The translations under genes were made by a program, and so were the position numbers. Below the pieces are notes generated by a model. That model made no database searches. It had not been told where the DNA came from and saw only the letters and a program-made list of their open reading frames with translations. From JAVVEW01 sp032251045 (GTDB lineage: Bacteria; Pseudomonadota; Gammaproteobacteria; Methylococcales; Methylomonadaceae), in contig JAVVEW010000005.1 of assembly GCA_032251045.1 (NCBI GenBank), positions 1-64,000 of the forward strand: DNA of 64,000 bases, written 5' to 3'. Shown here piece after piece: positions 17,217-27,241 of this stretch (the stretch's first letter is position 1; each line of letters starts with the position of its first letter).

Positions 17217-19337
17217 TTATTTATGATCCAGACGCCAGCACCGGTCTTCGGTCAGTAAGCCTCGCTTAAACCACTGCTCAAACGTGGCTTGATCCTTGGC
17301 ATAAAGCCCAGAACAGGCGCTGGCCGGCCATGCTCCGGCTTCCAATTCGTGCAGCCAATCATGCCAGGCGCGTATGTTTTCGGCGCAAAAACGCAAGTCT
17401 TTATCAGGGTCGCCTAAGGCAAACAACATAGCCGCATCAGGACGCCCTTTAACGTAAAAACGGCCCAAACGACGCACAGCATAGCCCATGGCCTGGGTTA
17501 AGTCTGCCAATTCTTGGGTAATGAGAATATCGGCATTGAATAACCGGGTCAGGCTTTCGATACGCGCCGCAAGGTTTAATGGATCCCCTAGAATGGAAAA
17601 CTTGCGCACCGCACGTTCCGGCCCCATGTTGCCCATCACCACTTCGCCCGAGGTCAGGCCGATACCGGCATCGATCAATCGACTGATTGCCTCCAGCGAA
17701 CTTTGATCAAATTTCTGCTGATAACGCTGTGTAAGGTTAGCAAAAAACTGCTGTTGCAATTGCGCCAACTCCAAAGCTGCCTGCAAACAGTTTTGTTTGA
17801 CGAACCGTTCGTCGCTGTCGGTATAAACCCAGTAATAGCACACCATATCACCCACATAGGCTTCCAGTACGCCGTGATATTTCTGATCCAGAATTAACGA
17901 AGTCTCAGTCAGATAATCATTCATCAACTCCAGCACATCCACCGGCTTGTGCAATAAACCGGTAATGCTGGTGTAACCTGCCATGTCGCTCATCAACACC
18001 ACGGCTTTACGCTGATGGCTTTGGAAACGCTCGCCTTGCTTCAATTTGAACAACATACCCAACACTTGGCCGGACATGTATTGCTGAATGTAATATTCGG
18101 CTTTGATACCTTTTAGATAACGATGCGCCATGGCTAAAAGCAAGGCGGAAAGATACGCCACCATGCTGGCCGTGACCGGCCAAAGCTGAATCAGGGGAGT
18201 AAAAAAACACAACGCCATCAACGCGCCCAGCAACATCACCGCCAACAACCATGCCCAGGCCGGCCGACTTAACCGGGACATAGCCACGCCCAAAAACGCC
18301 AACGCCAGAAACAAGGTCCAACGCCAGCCGATTAAAGGCCGCCTGGGGTGGTCTTGTTGCAACAAGGTTTCCACCGCATCGGCCAGATATTGCGCACCCG
18401 GCGTCATCAATGGCTTGGTCAGCCAGTTGCTGGTCATCGGCGTGATCAAAATATCGGTGGCTTCATGGGGCATGGTGACCTGAAAAATCACCACTCGGTC
18501 ACGCACATAGGCGGCCGTCCGTGCGGCAATGTCAGTATCGCAAGAGGCTAAAGCAGATAACGGTAATAGCGGGAATTGTGCATTCAGCTGGGTTTGGTAA
18601 ATGGGACGACTCAAGCGAATGCGTCGGCAACGGCGCGCTTGATCGCAAACCTCGTCATCGGCCTGATCACGCAAAGAAGCGTTGGCTTGCTCTGGATGGT
18701 AATGCTCAGCCAAACGTACCACAGCATGATCCGGCGATAAATCCAGCCAACGGGCAATGGCGGTTTTTTGCGTGATCAGACGATCACTGGCCACCACCCC
18801 ATTCTGCGGCAGGCTTAGCGATGCCTCCCAGCCATACAAGGTAAAATCCAAACCTTTGGAAGGCAAATACGGGGCGATAAGAAAATGTTCCAGGGTCTCG
18901 GGACGCATTGCCAGCGGCGCTTGGCCGGCGGAGCTGTTCAGAATCTGGCATCCCGATTCCGTGTTGACACAGGCAGGATTTGACCACTGCACCTGCTGTT
19001 TGGCATCGATACATAAGGCGTAAGGCATGATGCCTTCTTGCAGACGGGCGATGCGCGCATCCAGAAACACGCCGCGTGCGCCGGCCGCCACCGCAATATC
19101 GGCAGCGCGGGCAAACAAGGGCAGCGCCTGTTTACGGCTGACCTCATACGGCAATTGATCATCTAAGGCCACCACGGCAACATGCCGCCACTGTTGCCGC
19201 GCCTGATACACCAATGCACTGTCGTGAACCCAAGCATCCAGATGGGTGGTCAGCAGCGTATCCAGCAGGATAGCCAGTCCCCAAGCGAGTATGACAAACC
19301 CTGATTGATACAAGGTCTCACGGGTCAAACGCAACAT
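17217..19337 (-). CDS. CHASE2-domain class III nucleotide cyclase
   Basis: This 706-residue protein has an N-terminal transmembrane helix, an extracytoplasmic CHASE2 domain (about residues 30-330), three closely spaced helices (about 335-415) and a class III adenylate/guanylate cyclase domain (about 445-640). Metal-binding Asp residues are in MSDMAGYTSIT and YVGDMVCYYW, and GDPLNLAARIE supplies the Asn/Arg transition-state pair. The usual purine-selecting Lys (as in VDKFIGD) is Ala here (LEAYVGD), and the partner Thr/Asp position is Ser, so substrate choice or activity is uncertain. It is encoded after the TonB-like exported protein and before the TAG-split barrel gene. Confidence 0.88.
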   Translation of the reverse strand: MLRLTRETLYQSGFVILAWGLAILLDTLLTTHLDAWVHDSALVYQARQQWRHVAVVALDDQLPYEVSRKQALPLFARAADIAVAAGARGVFLDARIARLQEGIMPYALCIDAKQQVQWSNPACVNTESGCQILNSSAGQAPLAMRPETLEHFLIAPYLPSKGLDFTLYGWEASLSLPQNGVVASDRLITQKTAIARWLDLSPDHAVVRLAEHYHPEQANASLRDQADDEVCDQARRCRRIRLSRPIYQTQLNAQFPLLPLSALASCDTDIAARTAAYVRDRVVIFQVTMPHEATDILITPMTSNWLTKPLMTPGAQYLADAVETLLQQDHPRRPLIGWRWTLFLALAFLGVAMSRLSRPAWAWLLAVMLLGALMALCFFTPLIQLWPVTASMVAYLSALLLAMAHRYLKGIKAEYYIQQYMSGQVLGMLFKLKQGERFQSHQRKAVVLMSDMAGYTSITGLLHKPVDVLELMNDYLTETSLILDQKYHGVLEAYVGDMVCYYWVYTDSDERFVKQNCLQAALELAQLQQQFFANLTQRYQQKFDQSSLEAISRLIDAGIGLTSGEVVMGNMGPERAVRKFSILGDPLNLAARIESLTRLFNADILITQELADLTQAMGYAVRRLGRFYVKGRPDAAMLFALGDPDKDLRFCAENIRAWHDWLHELEAGAWPASACSGLYAKDQATFEQWFKRGLLTEDRCWRLDHK

Positions 19338-19357
19338 GAGCAGACCAAAGCCCTGCG

Positions 19358-20110
19358 TCAGAACCGGTACTGCATTGCCAGTGGCTGACTGCGTTCAGGA
19401 AAGTGGAAATTGGCCAACATATCAAGCAAACATTGATTTAATGGTGATACCGAGGCATCAAGCAAACGCACGGCACTGACCGTTCCATCTGTTTCAACAC
19501 GCCAGGATAATTGAGTGAATGCGGCGTCGGGATATAACGCCTGACACAAGCGCGCTTCAGGAAGAACTCGCTCGATCACCTGTTCACGACTCAGATCCGG
19601 CCCACTTTTCGGCGCTTTCTTGCCCAGGGGCAGCGCCCGCAGCGTGACAGAGGTAGTGCGCTGCACCTGATATTGGGTATCGGCGTATTCCGGCACAATA
19701 GCGCTGACACAGCGCAAGGCCACGTCTTGCCTGCTGGAACAATTCATGCGGTTACCCATCCAGGGAGAACAAGAAAAATCACTGGATAATTCCAACCAGG
19801 GCTGCACCGCGCCGGCCAGCGTAATACTCAACGCCTGATCAAAAGCATTCTGGCAAATGAGCTGCGTAGTGTCAGCCGTAGCGTCTGTTTTGACGGTCAA
19901 CCATAAACGCCCGCCTGGCAACAACTTCAAACGTGCACCCTGCTCCAGTTGCTGACTCGATGTACAGGTGTTGGCCTCGATCAGCGTGCCTGAGCTTTTA
20001 TTAGGGTGCAACAAGATCGCATCACATGCCGCAGACAACCCCAGCGAAGACCAGGTTGCCAATACGGTCAGTAACCCGAACATCGCATATGTTTTTAATG
20101 AGTGCTTCAT
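19358..20110 (-). CDS. Exported protein with TonB-like C-terminal region
   Basis: This 250-residue protein has a signal peptide (MKHSLKTYAMFGLL to about residue 27, ending LSAACD). Cysteines throughout suggest disulfides. The C-terminal 70 residues include LSWRVETDGTVSAVRLLDAS and LANFHFPER, which resemble the TonB/AgmX C-terminal fold. I do not recognise the central region. AGGAGG seven bases before the ATG at 20110 fixes this start over an in-frame codon ten residues upstream. It is the first gene of a minus-strand run with the CHASE2 cyclase, 20 bases upstream of it. Confidence 0.65.
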   Translation of the reverse strand: MKHSLKTYAMFGLLTVLATWSSLGLSAACDAILLHPNKSSGTLIEANTCTSSQQLEQGARLKLLPGGRLWLTVKTDATADTTQLICQNAFDQALSITLAGAVQPWLELSSDFSCSPWMGNRMNCSSRQDVALRCVSAIVPEYADTQYQVQRTTSVTLRALPLGKKAPKSGPDLSREQVIERVLPEARLCQALYPDAAFTQLSWRVETDGTVSAVRLLDASVSPLNQCLLDMLANFHFPERSQPLAMQYRF

Positions 20111-20295
20111 AAGCCCTCCTGAACAGAAACCCAGAGTCAACGCGGTCCTTGAGTTTTACCGGGGTAAGAAACATGCGCATCAGATGCATGTTGTGTTGCG
20201 AACGACGTGATGACACTGCGCTGCCGGAGTGGCGCACAAGAATAGACCCCCCATGAAAACGATCAGGAAAGCCGACTCGTCCGCCGTCGAATTGT

Positions 20296-21078
20296 CTACT
20301 CGCAGACCGGTTTTCCTGAGTCTTGAGCAAGTTCGCGCATCACCGGCACAGCCAGCCCGGCCTGATCGGCATGGCGCAGACAGCGCTCAAGGCGTGCGTT
20401 GGCGCGTCGCCCCAAACAAAAGCGATCCGGGCAGTCTTCGATACCTTCAACCATGCCGGCAATCAGGCGTTGTTCCGGTAAAGGCTGGCCGACCAACCAG
20501 GTTTGAATTTGCAAAACCTCCCGCGCCAGGCTTTCGGCCAAGTCGGGATGATGGCGCCATAATTCGCCAACCGTGCAATTGTTTTTCAGCCCCGCGATAT
20601 TCACGGTCAGAATGTACAAGGCCTTGCGCACCAGCTCGTACAAAAGCTCATTTTCATCGGTCAGCACCTTGGCCGGGATATTCAGCTCGGTCAAGGCATC
20701 GGTCATGAGTTGCGCACCCGGGCCGTAAGAAGAATTATAGAGGATTCGGGTAACAGGACGGTCTTTTTTCTTTTCCAGCCAGATCACGGTAATGGTGGGA
20801 TTAACCAAGCCGTGACGCTGCCAGTCTCTGGGCAGCAATTCATTTTGCAGCAAGCCAACGCGATCCCGCCAGACTTCCGGCAAGGTGGTCAGCACCGGGT
20901 CGAGTTGATCCTCCGGCACCATGATCACCACTCGCTCCGGCAGCGGTATGGCAGCGGCTTCCTGGGTGATATCCATGTGGCGGGTGATGGGATAAACCGG
21001 ATGCCCTAAGCGCAACAAGCCATGCGCGAACACGCTGGCCAGCTCGCCAATACCGATGATGACAACAGGCGCTTTCAT
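20296..21078 (-). CDS. Ketopantoate-reductase-like NAD(P)-binding protein
   Basis: This 260-residue protein begins with a Rossmann-like beta-alpha unit (VVIIGIGELASVFAHGLLRLGH, residues about 5-26, with GxGxxA in place of GxGxxG). It continues as an all-alpha C-terminal domain, the layout of ketopantoate reductases and related dehydrogenases. It lacks recognisable PanE catalytic motifs, so I do not call it panE. It starts three bases after the dxs stop, so it is very likely translated with dxs at the end of the hopanoid run. A role as an isoprenoid or hopanoid side-chain reductase is possible but is only inference. Confidence 0.6.
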   Translation of the reverse strand: MKAPVVIIGIGELASVFAHGLLRLGHPVYPITRHMDITQEAAAIPLPERVVIMVPEDQLDPVLTTLPEVWRDRVGLLQNELLPRDWQRHGLVNPTITVIWLEKKKDRPVTRILYNSSYGPGAQLMTDALTELNIPAKVLTDENELLYELVRKALYILTVNIAGLKNNCTVGELWRHHPDLAESLAREVLQIQTWLVGQPLPEQRLIAGMVEGIEDCPDRFCLGRRANARLERCLRHADQAGLAVPVMRELAQDSGKPVCE

Positions 21079-21081
21079 ATC

Positions 21082-22938
21082 TCAGGCGCAGAATTGTTCG
21101 ATTTTTTGCAATAAACCCGCGCTGTCCAGACCACATTCGGCCAGCAGTTCTTCGCGCGTGCCCTGCTCGATGAAAGCATCAGGCAAGCCTATGTTCTGCA
21201 CCGGCAACAAAATCCCCTGGCGCTGCAAAAACTCATTGACCGCGCTACCGGCACCGCCGGCGATGACATTGTCTTCAACGGTGACCAACACCTCATGGGT
21301 CTTGGCCAGTTCCAACAGCAAATCTTCGTCCAGAGGTTTGACAAAACGCATGTTAATCACCGTGGCACCCAGCTGTTTGCCGACTTCCAGCGCCGATTTC
21401 AGCAACACGCCGAAATTCAAAATAGCGATTCGACCGCCTTCGTGACAGCGCTGTGCTTTGCCGATAGCCAGCGGTTTCAGTGCGCTGTCGACCTTAACGC
21501 CCGGGCCTTTCCCGCGAGGATAACGCACTGCCGCAGGCCCTGGATGTTTGAAGCCGGTGGTGAGCATTTGCCGACATTCGTTCTCATCAGCCGGGGCCAT
21601 GATCAGCATGTTAGGTATGCAGCGCAAAAAGCTTAAATCAAAACTGCCGGCATGGGTAGGGCCGTCCGGACCCACCAGACCGGCGCGATCCAAAGCAAAC
21701 AAGACATCCAGATTCTGCAACGCGACATCGTGAATCAGTTGATCGTAAGCCCGTTGCAGGAAGGTTGAATAAATCGCCACCACCGGCTTCATGCCCAGAC
21801 ACGCCTGCCCTGCGGCCAGGGTAACCGCATGTTGCTCGGCAATAGCGACATCAAAATACCGCTTAGGGAACCGCTTGGAAAACTCTACCAGACCGGAACC
21901 CTCACGCATCGCCGGGGTAATGCCCAACAATCGTTCGTCTTCGGTTGCCATGTCGCATAACCACTGGCCGAACACCTGAGTAAAGGTGGGATGGGGCGAC
22001 GGCGCGGATTTCGGTAAACAGTTTTGCGCAGGGTCAAATGCCGGTACGCCATGCCAGGCCAGCGGGTCTTTTTCCGCCGGCTCATAGCCCTTGCCTTTTT
22101 TGGTGACAATATGCAAAAACCTGGGGCCACCCAGACGTTTCAGATTCTCCAGGGTATCGACCAACAGCTCCACGTCATGGCCATCGATAGGGCCGACGTA
22201 ATTGAAACCCAGTTCCTCGAACAAGGTACCCGGCACGATCATGCCTTTGACATGTTCTTCGGTTTTACGGGCGAACTCCCAGACGCTGGGCACGGCGCTC
22301 AGGACTTTGCGGCTTTCCTCGCGCATCGACGAATAAAAGCGGCTGGACAGCACCTTGGTCAGATAGTTGTTCATCGCCCCGACATTGGGCGAGATGGACA
22401 TGTCATTATCGTTCAGGATCACCAACACATTGGCATCGAGATCACCGGCGTGATTCATCGCCTCATAATCCATGCCGCCGGTGATGCCGCCGTCGCCGAT
22501 AATAGCCGTGACATGGCGATCCTCGCCTTTTTCCCTGGCGGCAATGGCCATGCCTATGGCCGCGCTGATCGAGGTGCTGGAATGGCCGACGCCAAAGGCG
22601 TCGTATTCACTTTCGGCGCGATTGGGAAATGCACACACGCCGTCTTTTTGGCGAATACTGTGCATCCGTTGTTTGCGGCCGGTCAGGATTTTATGCGGAT
22701 AAGCCTGATGCCCGACATCCCAGACCAGCTGATCAAAGGGTGTATTGAAGACATAGTGTAGCGCTACGGTTAACTCAACCGTGCCTAGACCTGCGGCAAA
22801 GTGGCCGCCGGTCTGGCCGACCGAATGAGTCAGGAATGTCCGTAATTCCTGGGCAACCTGGGGCAATTGATCTTTGGTTAGTTGACGCAGGTCGCCGGGC
22901 AAAGAAATGCGATCCAGCAAAGGGTAAGTTTCAGTCAT
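21082..22938 (-). CDS. dxs: 1-deoxy-D-xylulose-5-phosphate synthase
   Basis: This 618-residue thiamine-diphosphate enzyme condenses pyruvate and glyceraldehyde 3-phosphate, the first step of the MEP isoprenoid pathway. Signatures are [16 protein letters not shown] near residue 75, the TPP/Mg site [19 protein letters not shown] near 150, and [14 protein letters not shown] near 420. The transketolase C-terminal domain follows. The length is standard. It sits between hpnO (25 bases) and the reductase-like gene (3 bases), so precursor supply and hopanoid synthesis appear to share one transcript. It may be one of two dxs copies in the genome. Confidence 0.97.
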   Translation of the reverse strand: MTETYPLLDRISLPGDLRQLTKDQLPQVAQELRTFLTHSVGQTGGHFAAGLGTVELTVALHYVFNTPFDQLVWDVGHQAYPHKILTGRKQRMHSIRQKDGVCAFPNRAESEYDAFGVGHSSTSISAAIGMAIAAREKGEDRHVTAIIGDGGITGGMDYEAMNHAGDLDANVLVILNDNDMSISPNVGAMNNYLTKVLSSRFYSSMREESRKVLSAVPSVWEFARKTEEHVKGMIVPGTLFEELGFNYVGPIDGHDVELLVDTLENLKRLGGPRFLHIVTKKGKGYEPAEKDPLAWHGVPAFDPAQNCLPKSAPSPHPTFTQVFGQWLCDMATEDERLLGITPAMREGSGLVEFSKRFPKRYFDVAIAEQHAVTLAAGQACLGMKPVVAIYSTFLQRAYDQLIHDVALQNLDVLFALDRAGLVGPDGPTHAGSFDLSFLRCIPNMLIMAPADENECRQMLTTGFKHPGPAAVRYPRGKGPGVKVDSALKPLAIGKAQRCHEGGRIAILNFGVLLKSALEVGKQLGATVINMRFVKPLDEDLLLELAKTHEVLVTVEDNVIAGGAGSAVNEFLQRQGILLPVQNIGLPDAFIEQGTREELLAECGLDSAGLLQKIEQFCA

Positions 22939-22963
22939 GATTCATCGTCAGTTCCGCCGGCTT

Positions 22964-24352
22964 TTAACCGGCTTTGGATTTCAGGGCATGGCCAGCCAGA
23001 TTTTTTCCCAAGTCCCATATTGCACCGGAAATCTGGTGGGTCTCGGCGATGGTTTTATCCAGCGCTATGAGCACATCGTCACGGTCTTGCTCAGACAACA
23101 CCAGTGGCGGCAAGAATTTGATCACATTCATGCCGTGCCCTGCCACCTGTGACAGGATTTGATGTTCTTTGAACAGTGGAATAGTAATCATCTGGCAGAA
23201 CAAACCTTTATTAGCCGCCTCCAGCATCGCCCAGGCTGCTTTCAGACTCAAGCTTTTCGGGGTGCCGAATTCAATGGCCAGCATCATGCCACGGCCGCGA
23301 ACCGTTTTGACCAATTCATAACGCTGTTCCAGCTCTTTAAGACCGGCCAGCAATTCGCCGCCAATGCGTGCGGCATGATTGATTAAATCTTCGCTGCGTA
23401 ACACTTCCAGGGTAGCCAGACCTGCCGCCATGGCCATGTTGTTTTTCGAGAACGTGGAGCCATGCACCACCGCTCTATCCATGCGGTTAAACACGCTGTC
23501 CATGACTTTATCGGTCATCGCCACCGCGCCCACCGGCACGAAACCGCCGGACAGAGCCTTGGCCATTAAAATCATATCCGGCTCGATTTCATCATGCTCG
23601 ATAGCCCAGAATTTGCCGGTGCGACCGATGCCGGTCTGCACTTCATCGGCAACCACCAAAGCACCATGCTGGCGACATAAACGTACCGCATCAGCCAGAT
23701 AGCCTGGGTCAGGCAGATTCACGCCTTTGCCCTGAATCGGCTCGACAATAAAGGCCGCGACATCGTTTTTCGCCAGCACCTGCTCCAGCGCGGCCAGATC
23801 GTTGAAAGGCACGGACAGGCAGTCCGGCAGCATGGGGCCAAAGCCTTCGCGGAAAATCGGCTCGCCGTTCAGCGCCAGCGACCCCATGGTCAGGCCGTGA
23901 TAAGCATGATCGCAGAACACGATTTTGCTGCGCCTGGTGGTGTAACGGGCAAATTTAATCGCCGCCTCCACAGCTTCAGTGCCGGAATTACAGAAGAACA
24001 TTTTGCTCAACCGTGCAGGCATGGTGGCCAGTAATTGCTTGGCCAATACGCCGCTGAGAATGGACACGTCCAGCTGCACCAGGTCCGGCAATTGTGACGT
24101 CAACACCTCCTGTAAGGCGTTGACCACAGTGGGATGATTGCGGCCCAGGGCATACACACCAAAACCGCTCAGCAGATCCAGGTAACGCGTGTCCTGGTCG
24201 TCATACAAATAAGGGCCAACGGCACGCTGGTAATTGCGGTCGTAACCGATGGTTTTCAGCATACGCACCATTTGATTGTTCAAATGACGGCTGTGTAGTT
24301 CAAAACGATCCTGCTGATGCTCGGCCAGTATGCTGGCGATGGAAAACGTCAT
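22964..24352 (-). CDS. hpnO: Class III aminotransferase HpnO (aminobacteriohopanetriol synthesis)
   Basis: This 462-residue PLP-dependent aminotransferase resembles acetylornithine aminotransferases. Typical regions are LLSGFGVYALGRNHP, FFCNSGTEAVEAAIKFAR (residues about 126-143), VVADEVQTGIGRTG, and the PLP lysine in MILMAKALSGG. The position between squalene-hopene genes and dxs supports HpnO, which forms the C-35 amine of aminobacteriohopanetriol. A generic amino-acid aminotransferase is the alternative. A 233-base gap with a hairpin repeat separates it from hpnG. Confidence 0.85.
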   Translation of the reverse strand: MTFSIASILAEHQQDRFELHSRHLNNQMVRMLKTIGYDRNYQRAVGPYLYDDQDTRYLDLLSGFGVYALGRNHPTVVNALQEVLTSQLPDLVQLDVSILSGVLAKQLLATMPARLSKMFFCNSGTEAVEAAIKFARYTTRRSKIVFCDHAYHGLTMGSLALNGEPIFREGFGPMLPDCLSVPFNDLAALEQVLAKNDVAAFIVEPIQGKGVNLPDPGYLADAVRLCRQHGALVVADEVQTGIGRTGKFWAIEHDEIEPDMILMAKALSGGFVPVGAVAMTDKVMDSVFNRMDRAVVHGSTFSKNNMAMAAGLATLEVLRSEDLINHAARIGGELLAGLKELEQRYELVKTVRGRGMMLAIEFGTPKSLSLKAAWAMLEAANKGLFCQMITIPLFKEHQILSQVAGHGMNVIKFLPPLVLSEQDRDDVLIALDKTIAETHQISGAIWDLGKNLAGHALKSKAG

Positions 24353-24529
24353 AACAATCCTCAGACAAACTTCTTGATATTCATAGTTAAGTCTTAGCGT
24401 GGACAGCCATACACTCTATCCACTCCATTATCTGCCAGCTCAGGACAATGCTTATCTACCCCGCACACCGTTATCGCGCAGTTGCACACGGTGAATAAGC
24501 CTTAAGGCGCATTAAGCCATAAATCGACT

Positions 24530-24582
24530 TGCCCACGGCGGACGGAACCGCTTGCCCCGACAAGGCGGTATCCACCCTACGC
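24530..24582. repeat. REP-like hairpin repeat between hpnG and hpnO
   Basis: The 233-base gap holds imperfect inverted segments such as GGCGGACGG / GGCGGTATCC and CCGCTTG...CAAG-GCGG. It ends with GGTATCCACCCTACGC, a motif related to the hairpin at 48922-48947. It looks like a dispersed palindromic element rather than a coding remnant. The rest of 24353-24585 shows nothing recognisable. Confidence 0.4.
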
Positions 24583-24585
24583 ATA

Positions 24586-25281
24586 CTAATCGCTCAGGGC
24601 CAGTGCTGTCGCGGCTTGTGTCAAGACCGTTTGCGCCTGCTTGAAATGTCGGGCCAGACGTATCAACGACGGAATCTGCCAAGGTTTGGCCAATGCACCC
24701 AGGGCAACCCTGGCGGCGTTGACTTCCCCGGATGGCGCCATGCCTCCGGCCACCACGCCAGGTAAGTCCATATCCCAAGGGTCGGCAATAGCCCTGACAA
24801 TGATAAACGGCTTGGCCGCCGCATCTGCCACCTGGGCGATGGCAAACGATTCCATATCCAAAACGTTAGCGCTTGTTGCCTGATGCAGTCGACGTTTTTC
24901 CGCGCTTTGCGTAATCAGCTGATCGGCGCTGTATAACCGGCCATCGATCAACGCCAGATCGCTTAATTGGCTGCGCCAGGCGTGTAAAAGCGCTGAGTCA
25001 ACCGAAACCAGCGCGCCCGCCGAACCGATTACGGTATCGGTCAACAGCAACTGCCCTGGCCGGGCATCAACCGCCAGGCCGGCTGCACAACCCCAACTCA
25101 CAATCACCTCAGCACCCAGTTCTAACAGACGCAGCGCGGCGCTCTCAGCCTGGTTTGAACCTACGCCGGAATACAACAGACAAACGCCGGCCGCCATCCA
25201 CGCCGGCTGTTGCCGGTTAACTGCCCGCGTGGTTAACGTCCGACATTCTTCCGGCAATGCGGCGATAATGCCTATGGTCAC
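24586..25281 (-). CDS. hpnG: Hopanoid nucleoside phosphorylase-like enzyme HpnG
   Basis: This 231-residue protein of the purine nucleoside phosphorylase fold starts MTIGIIAALPEECRTL and has GVGSNQAESAALRLLELGAE, WGCAAGL and ANVLDMESFAIAQVA motifs, as in HpnG. HpnG removes adenine from adenosylhopane, giving ribosyl or phosphoribosyl hopane. The start is a GTG whose bases overlap the shc stop (GTGA), showing translational coupling. A general MTA/SAH nucleosidase would be the alternative, but the neighbours favour HpnG. Confidence 0.9.
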   Translation of the reverse strand: MTIGIIAALPEECRTLTTRAVNRQQPAWMAAGVCLLYSGVGSNQAESAALRLLELGAEVIVSWGCAAGLAVDARPGQLLLTDTVIGSAGALVSVDSALLHAWRSQLSDLALIDGRLYSADQLITQSAEKRRLHQATSANVLDMESFAIAQVADAAAKPFIIVRAIADPWDMDLPGVVAGGMAPSGEVNAARVALGALAKPWQIPSLIRLARHFKQAQTVLTQAATALALSD

Positions 25282-27233
25282 GCGGCGTTGATCGCGTTCC
25301 GGTATTTAGCCAGCGCCCACAGCGGGAAGAATTTGTCATAGCCGTGGTATTTCAGATAAAACACCCGAGGGAATCCCGGCGCGGTAAAACAATTATCATA
25401 CCAGCCGCCATCGGTGCGTTGTTGACGAATCAAAAACTCAACGCCAGATTTCACTTCCTTACTGTGTGCCTCACCGGCGGCGATCAAGCCCATCACTGCC
25501 CAGGCAGTCTGGAATGCGGTGCTGAACCGGTAACGGCCACTCATCGAGGTGTCATGATAGCTGAAATTATCCTCACCCCAGCCGCCATCGTCGCGCTGTA
25601 CAGACTTCAACCAGGTTGCCGCCTTGCGGTACATAGTATCCGTTTTTGGCACCTCGGTTTGTTCCAGTCCCAGCAGCACCGACCAGGTTCCGTAAATGTG
25701 ATTGGTGCCCCAGCGGCCAAACCAGGAGCCATCGACTTCCTGTTCGCTGCGAATATACTCGATAACCCGCGCCAGGCTTTCCCGGCACAACGGATCGGTC
25801 GGTGCCTGCCTGGCCATCAGCATGGCGCAACGGGCGCTGACGTCCACCGTGGGCGGATCCAATAACGCGCCATGATCGGCAAACGGAATTTCGTTCAGGT
25901 AGTAGTGCGTATTGTCAACATCAAACGCGCCAAAACCGCCGTTGCTGGATTGCATTCCGGCCACCCAGCGCGCTGCCCGGGCAATAGACTCGGACAATTC
26001 CGGCAAACCGGAATCAGCCATGGCAAAACCAACCATGCCGGTGTCATCGACATCGGGATAATGCGGGTTGGCATATTGAAACGCCCAGCCACCGCCCGGC
26101 ACACCCGGCGCATTGACTTGCCAATCGCCCGGCTCATCTTTCAACTGACAACTTTTCAGCCAATCGTAGGCTTTAATCAAGGCGTCACGGTGATGGTCTC
26201 GGCCTGCTTCCTGCAACGCCAACGCAGCCAGGCCAGTATCCCAAACCGGCGACAAGCACGGCTGGCAATAGGCATCGTGTTCGTTAACCACTAACAATTT
26301 GTCGATAGCTTTGCGGGCGGTGAGCACATGCGGATGGTCTTTCGGATAGCCCAGCAGCAGCAATGCTTCGTAAGCGTTGACCATGGCTGGAAAAATGGCG
26401 CCCAAACCGTCTTCACCATTCAGCCGCTCGACAAACCAATCTTCGGCTTTTTTAATGGCGCGTTCGTGCATTTTTTTCGGAATCAGAAAGCGCGTCGCCC
26501 GGCCCAGCTGATCCAGCCCCAAAAATACCTTGTTCAGCCAGGTGCGCTCGGGAAAATAATGCCGCTCCTGATCGGGATGCACCAGGAACAGCTCCAGAAT
26601 ATCGACCTTGTCCGGATTGACCGCACGCGCTTTCAGAGTGCATAAAATAAACAGCGGCACCATCACCGTGCGTGACCAATACGACACTTTATCCAGATGA
26701 AACGGAAACCATTTCGGGAACAACATGATTTCCACCGGGATATAAGGCACGCCGCGCCAAGGCAGTTGCTCGAACATGGCCAAAGCAATGCGGGTGAACA
26801 CATTGGCCCGCGCCGCGCCGCCCTGACTGCGAATAAACTTGCGCAGCCGGATCATGTGTTCGGCATCGACCGAATCCCCGGCCAGCTTCAGGGCGTAATA
26901 AACTTTAACGCTACAGCTGATATCACCAGGGCCTCCGGTAAACAACGGATAACTGCCATCGTCGGACTGACGAGAACGCAGATAAACAGCGATTTTTTCC
27001 TGTAATGGCCGGTCGATTTCGCCCAGATAATGCATCATCAGGATATATTCAGCCGGAATGGTGCAGTCGGCTTCCAATTCGAACACCCAATGACCGTCGG
27101 CTTGCTGACGGCTTAATAGATACTGCTCGGCTTGAGCAATGGCATGATCGAGCTGCTGAACCGAACCGGTAATCGGGGTAGCGGTTCCGTCTCCTCGAAA
27201 TACGCTAGAGTGGGTACTGGCATCGGTAAACAT
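25278..27233 (-). CDS. shc: Squalene-hopene cyclase
   Basis: This 651-residue triterpene cyclase folds squalene to hopene or hopanol at the membrane. The catalytic DXDD motif is DVDDTG near residue 394. Several QW repeats appear (for example QQADGHWVFELE, RSEQEVDGSWFGRWG, VQRDDGGWGED, QQRTDGGWYD). The ATG at 27233, with AGGG upstream and 8 bases after the squalene synthase stop, is better than the in-frame start at 27296, which would overlap that gene. It is coupled to hpnG by a four-base overlap. The symbol hpnF is also used. Confidence 0.97.
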   Translation of the reverse strand: MFTDASTHSSVFRGDGTATPITGSVQQLDHAIAQAEQYLLSRQQADGHWVFELEADCTIPAEYILMMHYLGEIDRPLQEKIAVYLRSRQSDDGSYPLFTGGPGDISCSVKVYYALKLAGDSVDAEHMIRLRKFIRSQGGAARANVFTRIALAMFEQLPWRGVPYIPVEIMLFPKWFPFHLDKVSYWSRTVMVPLFILCTLKARAVNPDKVDILELFLVHPDQERHYFPERTWLNKVFLGLDQLGRATRFLIPKKMHERAIKKAEDWFVERLNGEDGLGAIFPAMVNAYEALLLLGYPKDHPHVLTARKAIDKLLVVNEHDAYCQPCLSPVWDTGLAALALQEAGRDHHRDALIKAYDWLKSCQLKDEPGDWQVNAPGVPGGGWAFQYANPHYPDVDDTGMVGFAMADSGLPELSESIARAARWVAGMQSSNGGFGAFDVDNTHYYLNEIPFADHGALLDPPTVDVSARCAMLMARQAPTDPLCRESLARVIEYIRSEQEVDGSWFGRWGTNHIYGTWSVLLGLEQTEVPKTDTMYRKAATWLKSVQRDDGGWGEDNFSYHDTSMSGRYRFSTAFQTAWAVMGLIAAGEAHSKEVKSGVEFLIRQQRTDGGWYDNCFTAPGFPRVFYLKYHGYDKFFPLWALAKYRNAINAA

Positions 27234-27241
27234 AAAAATCC

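Noticed and set aside
22024..22761. Long open frame (245 residues) antisense to dxs
   Set aside because: It lies wholly inside the well-supported dxs gene and shows His/Gly-rich composition expected from a reverse frame.
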